Of a stretch of 64,000 nt of DNA, positions 50,558-60,495 are shown one piece after another. Source of the stretch: Sclerotiophoma versabilis (taxonomy: Eukaryota; Ascomycota; Dothideomycetes; Pleosporales; Didymellaceae). The stretch lies in contig JAAROD010000095.1 of assembly GCA_012274445.1 (NCBI GenBank), positions 558,001-622,000 on the forward strand, written 5' to 3'. Both the position numbers and the translations under genes were made by a program. The notes beneath the pieces were generated by a model, which made no database searches, was not told the DNA's origin, and saw only the letters and a list, made by a program, of their open reading frames with translations. Each line of letters starts with the position of its first letter. Within the stretch, counting starts at the first letter, position 1.

Positions 50558-53059
50558 ATGGCCGACGCTTCAAAGAAGAGGAAGCAGACGTCAGACAGTG
50601 CGCCGCAGGCAAAACGCGCTCGCTTTCCCCAGAAGCCCGCGCGCAACATCCCCGCATGGTCCACAAGGAACGCGTACCCAAATGGCGAGGTCAACGTTAA
50701 GCAGTTTCTCAAGTCGCACGAAAATGAGATCAAGTCGCTCGAGGGGGCGATGAAGGCGGCGAAAAAAGGCCTGTCAAGAAGAGCATTTCAAGATGTGCCT
50801 AGAGAATTGCGCAGAAGGACTGCAAGCCACAACCCAAACCGCGTGCCAAAGCGGCTGAGAAGACGAGCACGGCAGGAAGCTCAGGAGGACAACACGCCGA
50901 TTACACGGGGTACCAGTGGCAGTGGGATTGGCAAGGGCAAAAAGAAACATCTCAGGAAAGAGGGCATTGAGAAGAGCAAGAAGGTGTGGAAGCAGAGGGA
51001 GCAGGCGAGGGCAGAGAAGAAGGGCAACGAGCAGACAGAGTCAGAGCAGGGAATGAAAGAAGCCTTCAAAGCTGCGCCAAAACCCAAGACGAAGCCTAGA
51101 TTCCCATCTCTAGCCACACCTGCTACGCCGCCATCGCGATTTCGCAGACGTCAGCGAGACAAAACCTGGCTGCCAACGCACGTATGGCACACGAAGCGTG
51201 CACGCATGACCGAACCGAAAGACGCGCTGTGGCGATTCGCGATTCCACTTGCACCAGTCGTGAAAGCTTACCGCCTGACTCATCGCGCAGCAGCCCAACG
51301 CGGAGCCATTGCTTGGGACATGAGCTATATGTCGACAATCGGACTTGAGGGCATAGAAGACAGCATCGTCGGGCTGCTGAGAGGACTACATTTTAGTGCT
51401 GAAGATGCTGAAGGTCCATGGCAAGGGCGAGGCAAAGCGAAGAAATGGAGACAAGGCACAAGAGTCTGGGAAGGATGGCTGCATGAGAGGGAAACGAAGC
51501 CTCTGAAGCGAATGGCCCATGTGGCTGTCGTCTGGTGCGCGCCTGAAGCAGACGACAAGAGGAGAAGAGCCTTCGTACGAGTGCATCCAAGCGCGTTCCT
51601 GCAAAGCTGGAATGAGATTGTTCGCATCTCGAAGGTTCAGAAGCCAGCAGCGACCGTCGAAGACCTTCGGTTCGAGGTCGGCTCCATTGAGATTACGGGC
51701 CCTGCAGCGGCGGAGACGCTCTGCTCGATACTGCATCCAGCTCCTTACGACGCTGCACCCAATGCGCCTCAGTCATTATGGCCTTCGCTTGCTCCAGTCA
51801 CTAACCCTGGCGCTTTGCCAGCTGGCGCGTTACTCGCGTTTGACATCTCAGATCCTCGCCTTCGGGACCCTCCCACGCCATCGACGATACATCAGGACTC
51901 TTCTGCTCTGATCGAGACACTCGCGGCTTGGCCTGTCGACAGCACGCAAACCTCATCGTCCATCTTCAGCCGTACAGCTCGCCTCGCCGGCCAAAGGACA
52001 CTGCCATCGCAGAAGTCCATCAACAAACGACAGAGTACAAACACGCTGGGCGGTTACCCAGAACCGAGACCGACCGATCCACGTATTCCAATGCTCACCT
52101 ACGTCTCTCGAACGAGCAACACCTGGATAATTTTGCTTCCGTGGAAGTGCGTTATGCCCGTATGGCGTAGCGTCATGCGCTATCCATTATCTATGGGCGG
52201 CAACCCTCGTTTTGGCGGCTTGAAAGAGAGGCGGCAGGTCACTTTTGAACGTTCAGTGCCCAGTTTCCCATATGACTGCCCTGGTACTGACGCTGGCATG
52301 TCCTGGGAGTTGAAACAGCGAGAAGGGAGGAAACACGAATGGACTAGGCGGCCAAAAGGCAAGAGAATTGAGTGGTTGACTATCAATCTTGGCAACGGGA
52401 GGAAGGGCGAGGTTGGCGACCCGTGGGCGTGCGAGTGGGCGCAACTGCTACCAGAGGCATCTCTAGAGCCTGTTGTAGCGCAGGACAAGTCTGAAAAGCC
52501 AAGCTGGCCATTTCGCCAGCTCTCCTCTGCTCAAGCGACCATACTCCTGGGAACCTCTGCTACAGAGCATGAAGTGCCCTATCTCTTCACTGTCAAAGTT
52601 ACAGTGTTAGGAAGAGGATATCCGGTTGACTGCTCTCGAGTGTACCGCTTGCCAACGAACAATCCTAAGCTACGAAGCAAGTGGTTGTCTCTGATGCCAG
52701 GTTCGAAATCTAAGACGAACGGCATACCGAGGAGACAGCAGACACGCAGCGGTGATGATGTCCCCGTGCACCTGCAGCGGAGAGAACTTGCTTGCAGTCT
52801 CCTGGAACCATCAGCACCAAAGACGACTGTTCCCACACCAGCAGATGACGATTACCCCGTGGTCCCAGACGAGGCCGATCTGGTCGGCTTCGTTACGACA
52901 GGCAACTACAACTTGGCTGTAGGTATGCCGACTGCTATCGCCAACTTCGCTCTACATCGGGCGCCTCGAGGTGAAGGTGCGCAGAAAACAGACAGGGTGT
53001 GCATTGTGAGAGAACCTGGACGAACCATAGGTAGACTTGCCAGGTGGGAGCTTGTGTAG
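50558..53059 (+). CDS. POP1: RNase P/MRP subunit POP1
   Basis: Intronless, 833 residues, ATG 50558 in ACCATGG context. The N-terminal POP1 domain shows KSLEGAMKAAKKGLSRRAFQ followed by DVPRELRRRTASHNPNRVPKR, the signature of the family, then THVWHTKRARM and WRFAIPLAPVVKAYRLTHRA. The POPLD domain is around residues 520-620 (TWIILLPWKCVMPVWRSVMR and YPLSMGGNPRFGGLKERRQ). The C-terminus carries GFVTTGNYNLAVGMPTAIAN and VREPGRTIGRLARWELV, as in other POP1 proteins. It is the largest protein subunit shared by nuclear RNase P (tRNA 5' maturation) and RNase MRP (rRNA processing). Highly basic overall; nuclear/nucleolar. Confidence 0.95.
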   Translation: MADASKKRKQTSDSAPQAKRARFPQKPARNIPAWSTRNAYPNGEVNVKQFLKSHENEIKSLEGAMKAAKKGLSRRAFQDVPRELRRRTASHNPNRVPKRLRRRARQEAQEDNTPITRGTSGSGIGKGKKKHLRKEGIEKSKKVWKQREQARAEKKGNEQTESEQGMKEAFKAAPKPKTKPRFPSLATPATPPSRFRRRQRDKTWLPTHVWHTKRARMTEPKDALWRFAIPLAPVVKAYRLTHRAAAQRGAIAWDMSYMSTIGLEGIEDSIVGLLRGLHFSAEDAEGPWQGRGKAKKWRQGTRVWEGWLHERETKPLKRMAHVAVVWCAPEADDKRRRAFVRVHPSAFLQSWNEIVRISKVQKPAATVEDLRFEVGSIEITGPAAAETLCSILHPAPYDAAPNAPQSLWPSLAPVTNPGALPAGALLAFDISDPRLRDPPTPSTIHQDSSALIETLAAWPVDSTQTSSSIFSRTARLAGQRTLPSQKSINKRQSTNTLGGYPEPRPTDPRIPMLTYVSRTSNTWIILLPWKCVMPVWRSVMRYPLSMGGNPRFGGLKERRQVTFERSVPSFPYDCPGTDAGMSWELKQREGRKHEWTRRPKGKRIEWLTINLGNGRKGEVGDPWACEWAQLLPEASLEPVVAQDKSEKPSWPFRQLSSAQATILLGTSATEHEVPYLFTVKVTVLGRGYPVDCSRVYRLPTNNPKLRSKWLSLMPGSKSKTNGIPRRQQTRSGDDVPVHLQRRELACSLLEPSAPKTTVPTPADDDYPVVPDEADLVGFVTTGNYNLAVGMPTAIANFALHRAPRGEGAQKTDRVCIVREPGRTIGRLARWELV

Positions 53060-53525
53060 GATAGATATATCCAAACGATGCAGAAAGACAACAAGCTCGC
53101 ACCAGTCTGCACATATTCAGTTGCACTTCAAGTCTCTCAAAACTGTTCAACATTCCGAGATGACAAGCTTGGAACAGATGGTGCTCATTTGCTACTGCAA
53201 TTGCTTTGAACACGGTCTGCCAGCCCGTACCTAGCAATCTACGAGTGAAGGAGTACGCAGCTCACAGCTCGCAATTCTGAAGCAGGCCGCTCGATACGCG
53301 CTTCGCACCGAATACACCAGCTTATTCAGTGGAGTTGATGATAAGGGTGATGATGCACCCCAGCGCTCGCTTAGGTCGGTGAGGGTTGATCCGTCTAGAA
53401 TGCGCGCCCAATCTGGGAAGGCGCCGCCAAGGATCCCGCTAAGCCTGCCCACACGATCGAAATTGAGCGCGACCTCAGAACTTTCGTTTTCGTCAACCCA
53501 AGTCAACCCACACAACACCGCCAAA
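53060..53525. other. Intergenic, eL43 promoter
   Basis: Between the POP1 stop and the eL43 ATG. Nothing named; the last bases read aacaccgccaaaATG, a good fungal start context. Confidence 0.5.
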
Positions 53526-54019
53526 ATGACCAAGCGTACGGCTACCCCAACTGCTCGAGCGATGAGGAACACGATATTGATTGCGATGTAGGCACTAAGA
53601 AGGTCGGCATCACCGGAAAGTACGGTACCCGTTACGGTGCCTCGCTCCGTAAGCAGGTCAAGAAGATGGAAGTGCGTACACCTCTGGGATCCCGCAGCGC
53701 TTGAAGAACGAAATGTTGACACTCCCCCCAGGTCACACAGCACGCCCGCTACGTGTGCCAGTTCTGCGGCAAGAACGCTGTCAAGCGTCAGGCTGTCGGT
53801 ATCTGGAACTGCCGCTCCTGCCGCAAGACCACCGCTGGTGGTGCTTACACCGTCGCGTAAGAATCCCCGCACCGCACACATTGTTGCACGTGTCGATACG
53901 AAGATCGTAACATGCGACGCAAGATTGAAAGAACCAGGCTAACATGCGCCCACAGCACTCCCGCCGCCGCCGCTACAAGGTCGACCATCCGTCGTCTCCG
54001 CGAGATCGCTGAGGTTTAA
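53526..54019 (+). CDS. RPL43: 60S ribosomal protein eL43 (L37a/L43)
   Basis: Four exons: 53526-53535 (10 nt), 53592-53671, 53732-53856 and 53956-54019; introns of 56, 60 and 99 bp; 92 residues, the usual length. Sequence MTKRTKKVGITGKYGTRYGA, then a C-x2-C-x14-C-x2-C zinc ribbon (CQFC ... CRSC), and RRLREIAEV at the end. Component of the large cytosolic ribosomal subunit near the E site. The very short first exon encoding only Met-Thr-Lys plus one base is common for fungal ribosomal protein genes. A long minus-strand open frame covers the whole locus but is a shadow. Confidence 0.97.
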
Positions 54020-54905
54020 GGGAACATTGGGCACTGGGATGGTGGAGTTCTTCGAGCGTGTTTCTCTGCATAAGCAGCCATCATACGATTGAAATGGCTT
54101 GCGGGAGCTTTCGGATACCTATCCTGTAACGATCATGGAGTCATCAGGATTTCACACAAAGAAATGGCACGATCATGAACAAACAATCGGTCTCTTGTGG
54201 TCGTGTATGATACCTAAGTTGCTCACAGCTCTAGGTTATTGTAATGCACCCCTTGCTTCACACAGTCATCCTCGACATGGTCTGGCGTACTCACCGATAA
54301 GAATCAAACGCAAAACCCCGAATTTTGCCTTTCGGCGGACAATCCATCCTGCTTTTGTGCCACATACGATCAAACGGCAGTTTCTACTATGCACGCATTC
54401 AAAGCCTTATAACATCTTGCCCTGATAGTCGTTGACAGTATGGAACCTGTTGTCGAAATGTTTTTATCATAGAGCCAGGCGACGATTGACGTCTTCAACC
54501 GTCAGTCGACGAAAGGATCTAGGCATGGTACACAAGTCGTCCATGGCACAACAAGCTGTGGCGCCAATAGTTCGGCATTTCTTTCGCTCAACTAGTCATT
54601 CTCTAGTTCTCACTGCACGTAGCACTCCAATGACGCTGCTGCTATGATTGTCACTGCTTGAAGACGTACTAAGTGCAAGCCAACGGACACTGTCTAGCTC
54701 CCTCTGCTCGCTTTCGGACTGCCCATTGAGTGCATGAGGCCGTCTTGCCATCGCATTCTCTTACTTTCCACGCACCTTCCCCAGTCTCATCAACGCGTCG
54801 TTCCTGGCGCTGCTAGCATAGAACCTACGCTCAGAAGCTCACTCACGACTCCGCTTCGCAGTTGCCATCAATTGAAGCTTGCCACCACTACAATGCCCTA
54901 CGTTA
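54020..54905. other. Intergenic
   Basis: Downstream of eL43. Small unsupported frames only. Confidence 0.5.
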
Positions 54906-55300
54906 ATGCGCTCTGGATATTATAAAGCTCTCAGCCCACGTTGGTAAGCGTCCTGGGACGTCCACAATCGGTAACTTTACCTTCACAAAGGATTACAATT
55001 CCGGACAATTCAAAACCTGCCTTACGGAAGATGGGTTTCAAGGTTTCCAGATTGGAAAGACGAAGTCCGAGGGAGTAAAGAATTTCTGGGATTCAGGCGT
55101 GGTAGACGAGTCGAAGCAGAAGCGGATGGCAAGCGTAGAGACTCTTGAGTCGCTGGCCTATGTCAGTTCGGCGCTGAGGTGTACTTTCAAAAGTCACGAC
55201 GCTCGTCTCCTTCGAGATTAACGTCAAACACAACCCAGAAACCGGGGCTCCTGTTCCAGAAATTTATGTTCTAGTCTATCCGGGAGCTCTTCGACCGTAA
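54906..55300 (+). pseudogene. Frameshifted remnant of an unknown gene
   Basis: One frame reads KRPGTSTIGNFTFTKDYN, SGQFKTCLTEDGFQGFQIG, then SVETLESLAYVSSALR up to about 55177, without an ATG at its start. One base later the next frame continues GVLSKVTTLVSFEINVKHN and PETGAPVPEIYVLVYPGALRP to TAA at 55300. The two halves are strongly protein-like, and a single missing base at about 55177-55179 would join them. It looks like the C-terminal part of a gene that has lost its start and suffered a frameshift. I do not recognise the family; no exon for an N-terminus was found upstream. Confidence 0.5.
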
Positions 55301-56520
55301 TTGGCGGCTTGTGAGGGTAATAGCTATCCAACTGGTCATGAGAGCTGCCGATCACCTTGCGCACACAAAAGAAAGGTCAAATGATATGGAAATCATTCTA
55401 GTCTCGAGCAGTACACTGTGTTGTGTTTTATACCCACTGCATGGATATAGGTCTGAATCTACCTTGGATTCTTGTGAACTTCGAACTTCTGGGGTTTTGT
55501 TGCGCAAAATGGGCTTGAAACCCAACCGGAGTGTATCAAGCCTCCAGACATTACGAAGGTATGATGCGCTCAACTCACTCCAGGTCATCGGCATCTGAGC
55601 CATCGCTTTCTGGGGTACTGCCCCCTGAGGCATTGTCCGCCGCTTCCGCCTTCATCTCTAAATTTGTTGAGTGGTCATCTCTTCGTTCCTTCCATTTTGT
55701 TTACGCTATTCAATCCCTCGGTAGTAGCAACAGCCCCAGGATTTGGTAATGCGAATGTAAGAGGATGTCGACTAAATGCGATCTCAATGACGGCATAAGA
55801 TCCAGTGCTCATGATGGGAAAATCACATGAAAAGCTCAGATTAAATAGGGCACTTTGCCTGTTAGGCCGTACCTTCAATGATAGCAGATGTATCGATGGT
55901 AGAGTAGGAGCCCTTGATCGTTCCGGTCCTGCTTCCGATGTATCGTGGTCTACTTAGTGCCAGGTAGCTGAAGGGTGCTGGCAAGCAGATGGAGGAGGCT
56001 GTAGCTCGGAGACACAAGAGGGCTCTACCAACAAAAGTCTCAATCATGCCAACTCATCCATGTGATACGCACGCTGACAGGTCGAGAGCCGAGAAAACAA
56101 TGTGTAGTGCTCACGCCGCGTTGCTCCACTGCATGATAGCAGCAGACTAAATTTCCGGTGAGTACTTTGCAAGGCAGACGGGACGTGTGTGACAAGAGTT
56201 ATGAAGGCGTCAATCATATCGGTATATGGCACAATGAGGGAATGTCCTTCAGCACAAGAGAAGCACAGAAACTCATGATGAGACTATGGAAATTGAGATA
56301 AATACCAAGAAAATGCTAAGATAACCCTCTAGAATCACGATCATGCCCTGAGCAATACATGAAGTTGCATGAAAAGACCATTTGCTCCTTGCAATGCGGT
56401 ATGATTATCGCTTGATTTGCTTTTGAACACTCTATACGTACTCATCAAGCATTACGCGCCGGAGAAAAGAAAATGTCCCGCTTAAAAACTCAGACTATCA
56501 TTAGTAAGAAGACTGGACAC
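55301..56520. other. Intergenic; weak hints of a minus-strand gene
   Basis: On the minus strand, pieces such as MIETFVGRALLCLRATASS and SRPRYIGSRTGTIKGSYST (56047-55862), FNLSFSCDFPIMSTGSYAVIE (about 55850-55785) and an acidic end STPESDGSDADDLE (to about 55597) read like coding sequence. I could not join them into one spliced model, so no gene is called. A short 3' flank of P5CDH follows. Confidence 0.3.
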
Positions 56521-58350
56521 TTAGTGCTGGGCTTCCTTGATGTTCTCGAAGTTCTCGACAGGCTTGTTGCTGGGGTACAGGTACTCGCTCTGAGGGAAGA
56601 ATTCTTCCTTGATCAAACGAGGAGAGGTGAAGCGGAGGACAGGGTTGGAGGAACCAGCCTTATCGTTGGTGCCTGACGCACGCGATCCACCAAAAGATTG
56701 CTGACCAATGAGAGCGGCTGTTGTCTTGCAGTCTGAAGAGGAGGGTTAGCAAAAGATTCAGAAACGAAGTTGTCACCGAGGAAACTCACTGATGTAGAAG
56801 TTACCAGCAGAGTAGCGGAGGGTATCCTCGGCTTCTCTAATAGCAGCACGGTCATTGGCGAAGACTGAACCAGTAAGGGCAAAGCCGCCACCAGCCTGGT
56901 CGACCTTCTGGAGAATGTTCTTCCAGTCGGCGTCTTTGTAGACATGAATAGCAAGAATGGGACCAAAGATCTCGTAATTAAAGAGCTTATGGTCAGGAGA
57001 GTCGGAAAGGTAGACGGTGGGCTTGACGAAGTAGCCCTCGGAGTCGTCATAGGTTCCGCCAGCAAGGAGCTTGAGCGAAGGGTCGGCGTTGGACTCGTCA
57101 ATGATCTGCTTAATCTTGTTGAAAGAGCGATCGTGGATGACAGGGCCCATAAACGCGGAGAGATCCTTGTCAGGGTTGCCGATGGTGATTTCGTTGACAT
57201 CTTTCACCAAAGCGTCAATAAACTCCTTGGAACGGGACTCGGGAAGGTAGAGACGGGAGGTGGCGGAGCATTTCTGGCCCTGGTACTCGAACGATCCACG
57301 AATGGTGTGCTTGACAGCGGAGGGGATATCACCGGTAGGGTGGATGAGGGTGAAGTTCTTGCCGCTGGTCTCACCAACCATGCGAGGGAACTCACGGTAG
57401 GTGCCCTTGCCAATACCCTCGCCAATGCGAGCGCACAGCGAGCGGAAAACATCGGAGGATCCAACAAAGTTAAGGCCAGCGAAGTCGCGGTTGGCGAAGA
57501 TTACGTCGTTGATGACCTCTGGGTCACCAGGAATAAATTGGATAACATCCTTGGGAAGACCAGCCTCGAGCAGGATCTTGTAGACAAGGGTAGAAGCGTA
57601 TATGTTGGAGGGAGAAGGCTTCCAGAGAACAACATTACCCATCAGAGCAGGACCGGCAATCAGGTTACCACCGATGGCTGTGAAGTTGAACGGAGACACT
57701 GCGTAGACGAAACCCTCAACAGGGCGGTAATCCATGCGGGACCACATGCCATCAGAACCGCGATCAGGCTGACGAGCGATAATCTCAGCAGCATAGTTGC
57801 AGTTGAGACGGAAGAAATCTGCCAACTCAGCTGCGGCGTCGACTTCACCCTGCCAGATGTTCTTGCCCTGGCCGAGCATGGTTGCAGCAATCAGCTCATA
57901 GCGGTATTTCCCCGCAACAAGCTCCGCAGCCTTCAAGAAGATAGAAGCTCGGTCGACAAAAGGAGTTTTTTCCCATGTTTTTTTGGCCTCAAGAGCTGAG
58001 GTGATGGCATCGGAAACCTGCTCCTTGGAAATGAGAGGGTAATTGGTGAAGACAGTGTCCTTCTCTGCAGGGATTGGCTGGTTCCATGACCCCGCTGCTG
58101 GTTGTGATGTGCCGTTAAGGAAGATCTCAGATTTGAGGGGAAGTTGAGATCTGAGCTTTTTGAGTGTCTTGACAAGCTCGATGCGCTCCTCTGAGCCCTC
58201 TTTGTAAGTGGGGTTGGGCTCGTTACGTGCAGCAGGTAACCTGAAGGGAACTGTAACGTTGGTACGAGCCTGAAGACAAGCGAGGCGAGGCGCTTTGATC
58301 AACGGCCGTCTCGTGTTACGGAGAGATGTGATAATTCGAGTGCTTGACAT
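56521..58350 (-). CDS. PUT2: Delta-1-pyrroline-5-carboxylate dehydrogenase
   Basis: Exon 1 58350-56790, 57-bp GTGAGT..CAG intron, exon 2 56732-56521; 590 residues from ATG 58350. The N-terminus (MSSTRIITSLRNTRRPLIKA, Arg/Ser/Thr-rich without acidic residues) is a mitochondrial presequence. The ALDH domain contains FTAIGGNLIAGPALMGNVVLW, GETSGKNF and the catalytic Cys361 in SFEYQGQKCSATSRLY, and ends NCKTTAALIGQQSFGGSRAS then FFPQSEYLYPSNKP, typical of P5CDH (ALDH4). It oxidises glutamate-semialdehyde/P5C to glutamate in the mitochondrial matrix and, in the hydroxyproline route, 3-hydroxy-P5C to 4-hydroxyglutamate. It is head-to-head with the aldolase gene (399 bp), suggesting joint control, as for prnC in the Aspergillus proline cluster. 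Confidence 0.95.
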
Positions 58351-58749
58351 ATCGGGGATGTGTATGTGAGAAGCGTGGAATGATCGAGGCTGTTGCACTT
58401 CTTAATGCTGGACCTCTGCCTTTTGAGTATGCTCAATGAGGGGAACTGTGGAGAAGGTCCATCACCACCGGCTTGCATCCCGTTCACGAACTCTGGTTCA
58501 GCCGTCACTTGCCGCCGAGATAGTCACAGGTCACGTTCGCTGTATACAGTATTGTGACTGCCGATATCGTTCTTGGTGGCATTCGGATGCCTGTCCGAGC
58601 ACACTATGGAGTTTGCGACGAAGCATGAACGGCCAGCAATGCGAGAGGCATCTGGGATACAATAAATATCGCGAGACGAGGCTCAACACAACTGCAGAAA
58701 AATATCAATATACCTATCGTTATCTCTCTTGGACAATCCTGCAGCCACA
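58351..58749. promoter_or_regulatory. Bidirectional promoter of P5CDH and aldolase genes, with GATA motifs
   Basis: 399 bp between two divergent ATGs. HGATAR-type sites, the binding core of AreA-class nitrogen regulators, occur at 58518-58523 (AGATAG), and on the minus strand at 58714-58719 (CGATAG) and 58720-58725 (AGATAA), the latter two next to each other. Sites this short occur by chance, so binding is inference. Confidence 0.5.
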
Positions 58750-59780
58750 ATGCCTCCCAAAGTCCCTCCTGCCGGTGTCTGGTGCCCTGCAGTTACCCTC
58801 TTCGACCCCAAAACAGATGAAGTCGATTTTGAAAACCAGGCACGCTACTTTAAATACCTCTCTACCACAGGGCTCGCAGGTCTTGTGATACTGGGTACAA
58901 ACGCAGAGACAATGTTGCTTACACGGGAGGAGCGCAAAGAGTTAATCGCGACCGCACGGCGAGCCGTAGGGCCTTCGTTCCCGATTATGGCGGGCGTCGG
59001 TGCACATAGCACCGCACAGACACTTGAGTTTATATCCGATGCAGCAGCAGCTGGAGCGAACTCCGTGTTGGTTCTACCGAACGCCTACTTCGGTATGTAG
59101 CGATGACTTATGCAAACTCAGAACATGTCGGCTAACGTGTTCCTAAAGGCGGCGCTACCACACCTCAAGTTCTAGAGAACTTCTACGACCAGGTTGCGGC
59201 TCGCAGCGAGTTGCCTATTGTAATCTATAACTTCCCAGGCGTATGTAATGGCGTCGATCTTTCATCAGATTTCATCGAAGTCATGGCCAAGCGCCACAGC
59301 AACATCGTGGGCGTCAAGCTAACGTGCGGCTCCGTGGCCAAAATCACGCGTCTCGCAGCCGCACTGCCCAAGGAGAGGTTCGCCGTCTTTGGCGGTCAGG
59401 CTGATTTCATCATTGGTGGTTTGAGCTCAGGCTCCTCTGGATGCATCGCTGCTTTCGCCAATGTTGCCCCACGATGCATCGTCCGCATCAATGAGCTCTA
59501 CCATCAGCATAAGCATGCAGAGGCCCTCGCCCTGCACCAGAAAACCGCGCTTGCTGAGCAGGCAATCAAGGGTGGTATTGCGCCCACGAAGTACGCTGCG
59601 GCTATCCACAGCGCTACCTATGCTGGTATCCAGGATGCTTCCACCAGAATGGCACCGCGTAGGCCCTATGTTGCGCCAACCGCTGCTGTCCGAGAAATGG
59701 TCAGGTCCAGAACGGCGGAGGTTGGGAAGATCGAACAAAGCCTGCCATTCATCGACAGGCCCATCTCTTCGAAGATATGA
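58750..59780 (+). CDS. DHDPS/HOGA-type aldolase (candidate 4-hydroxy-2-oxoglutarate aldolase)
   Basis: Exon 1 58750-59092, 56-bp GTATGT..AAG intron, exon 2 59149-59780; 324 residues. Class I aldolase of the dihydrodipicolinate synthase superfamily: PAVTLFDPKTDEVDF, the GTNAET loop (usual GTTGE/GTNGE), LPIVIYNFPGVCNG with the conserved Tyr, and the Schiff-base Lys171 in IVGVKLTCG, then FGGQADFIIGGLSSGSSGCI. HOGA enzymes split 4-hydroxy-2-oxoglutarate to pyruvate and glyoxylate; other fungal members act on deoxy-sugar acids (GaaC/LGA1) or are unassigned. Ours looks unlike LGA1 as I remember it. The neighbours (P5CDH, permease, aminotransferase) favour the hydroxyproline role. No presequence is obvious, so it is probably cytosolic. 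Confidence 0.85.
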
Positions 59781-60495
59781 TGAGATGATGTTGTGAGTTC
59801 ATAGACAACGATAGATTGTACAATTGCATTTTTCAATCTTCAACATCTACCTTGGCAGCTCCATGCGACATCTCCTGCACTTGCGCTCGGATATCGAGGG
59901 ATCGTAACTCAGCCCCAGTAAGAGCAACAAGAGCAAAGCCTAGAGGCTGCCAAAGATTTGTGGCTTATCTACATATGCAGAAGCCAGACTTAGATAAGAT
60001 CCGGTACGAGACCCGAAGGTGCATAGGAACGACGGCGTGGCTACCGTAGCGTGCGGATTGGCATGGGACTGACCCGTGGCTGGGCCCGTGGCTTTTTTAG
60101 TCGGGAGCCACTTTATGCGGGGAAGCGAATCGAAGCGTTACCCCAGAACAATCCATGTGTTTGGCCCACTCGAGTGGTTAGACTACGCCTGAAGTACCTT
60201 AGCTGTGACAGATACTGAAAGATAGCCAAGAGATAGCTAACCCAAGCAAGCTGTATGGGCGAGACTCGCAAGGACCACTATCCAAGATCAAGTGGCGCTT
60301 GATTGGCTGTAGCAGCCATATCAACACTAATTCATTGCAGTAGGGTTGCGAGATACCAAGATTTTGACCTTCACTCTGACTGCTTATTATGGAGGCCCGC
60401 CCACCCATGACCCACTGACCCAGATTCATAATCTTTCAACATTTGTCCCCTTCATCCTCTACCATATCTTGACATAGTTGTCGCCTGTGGACATC
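59781..60495. promoter_or_regulatory. Permease promoter with paired GATA sites
   Basis: 715 bp between aldolase and permease. Two AGATAG motifs lie at 60220-60225 and 60231-60236, about 260 bp upstream of the permease ATG, a spacing seen for AreA-type double sites. No other element recognised. Confidence 0.45.

Noticed and set aside
53231..53881. 216-codon minus-strand frame over eL43
   Set aside because: Antisense to a certain ribosomal protein gene including its introns.
56944..57999. 351-codon plus-strand frame across P5CDH
   Set aside because: Antisense shadow of a strongly conserved ALDH gene.
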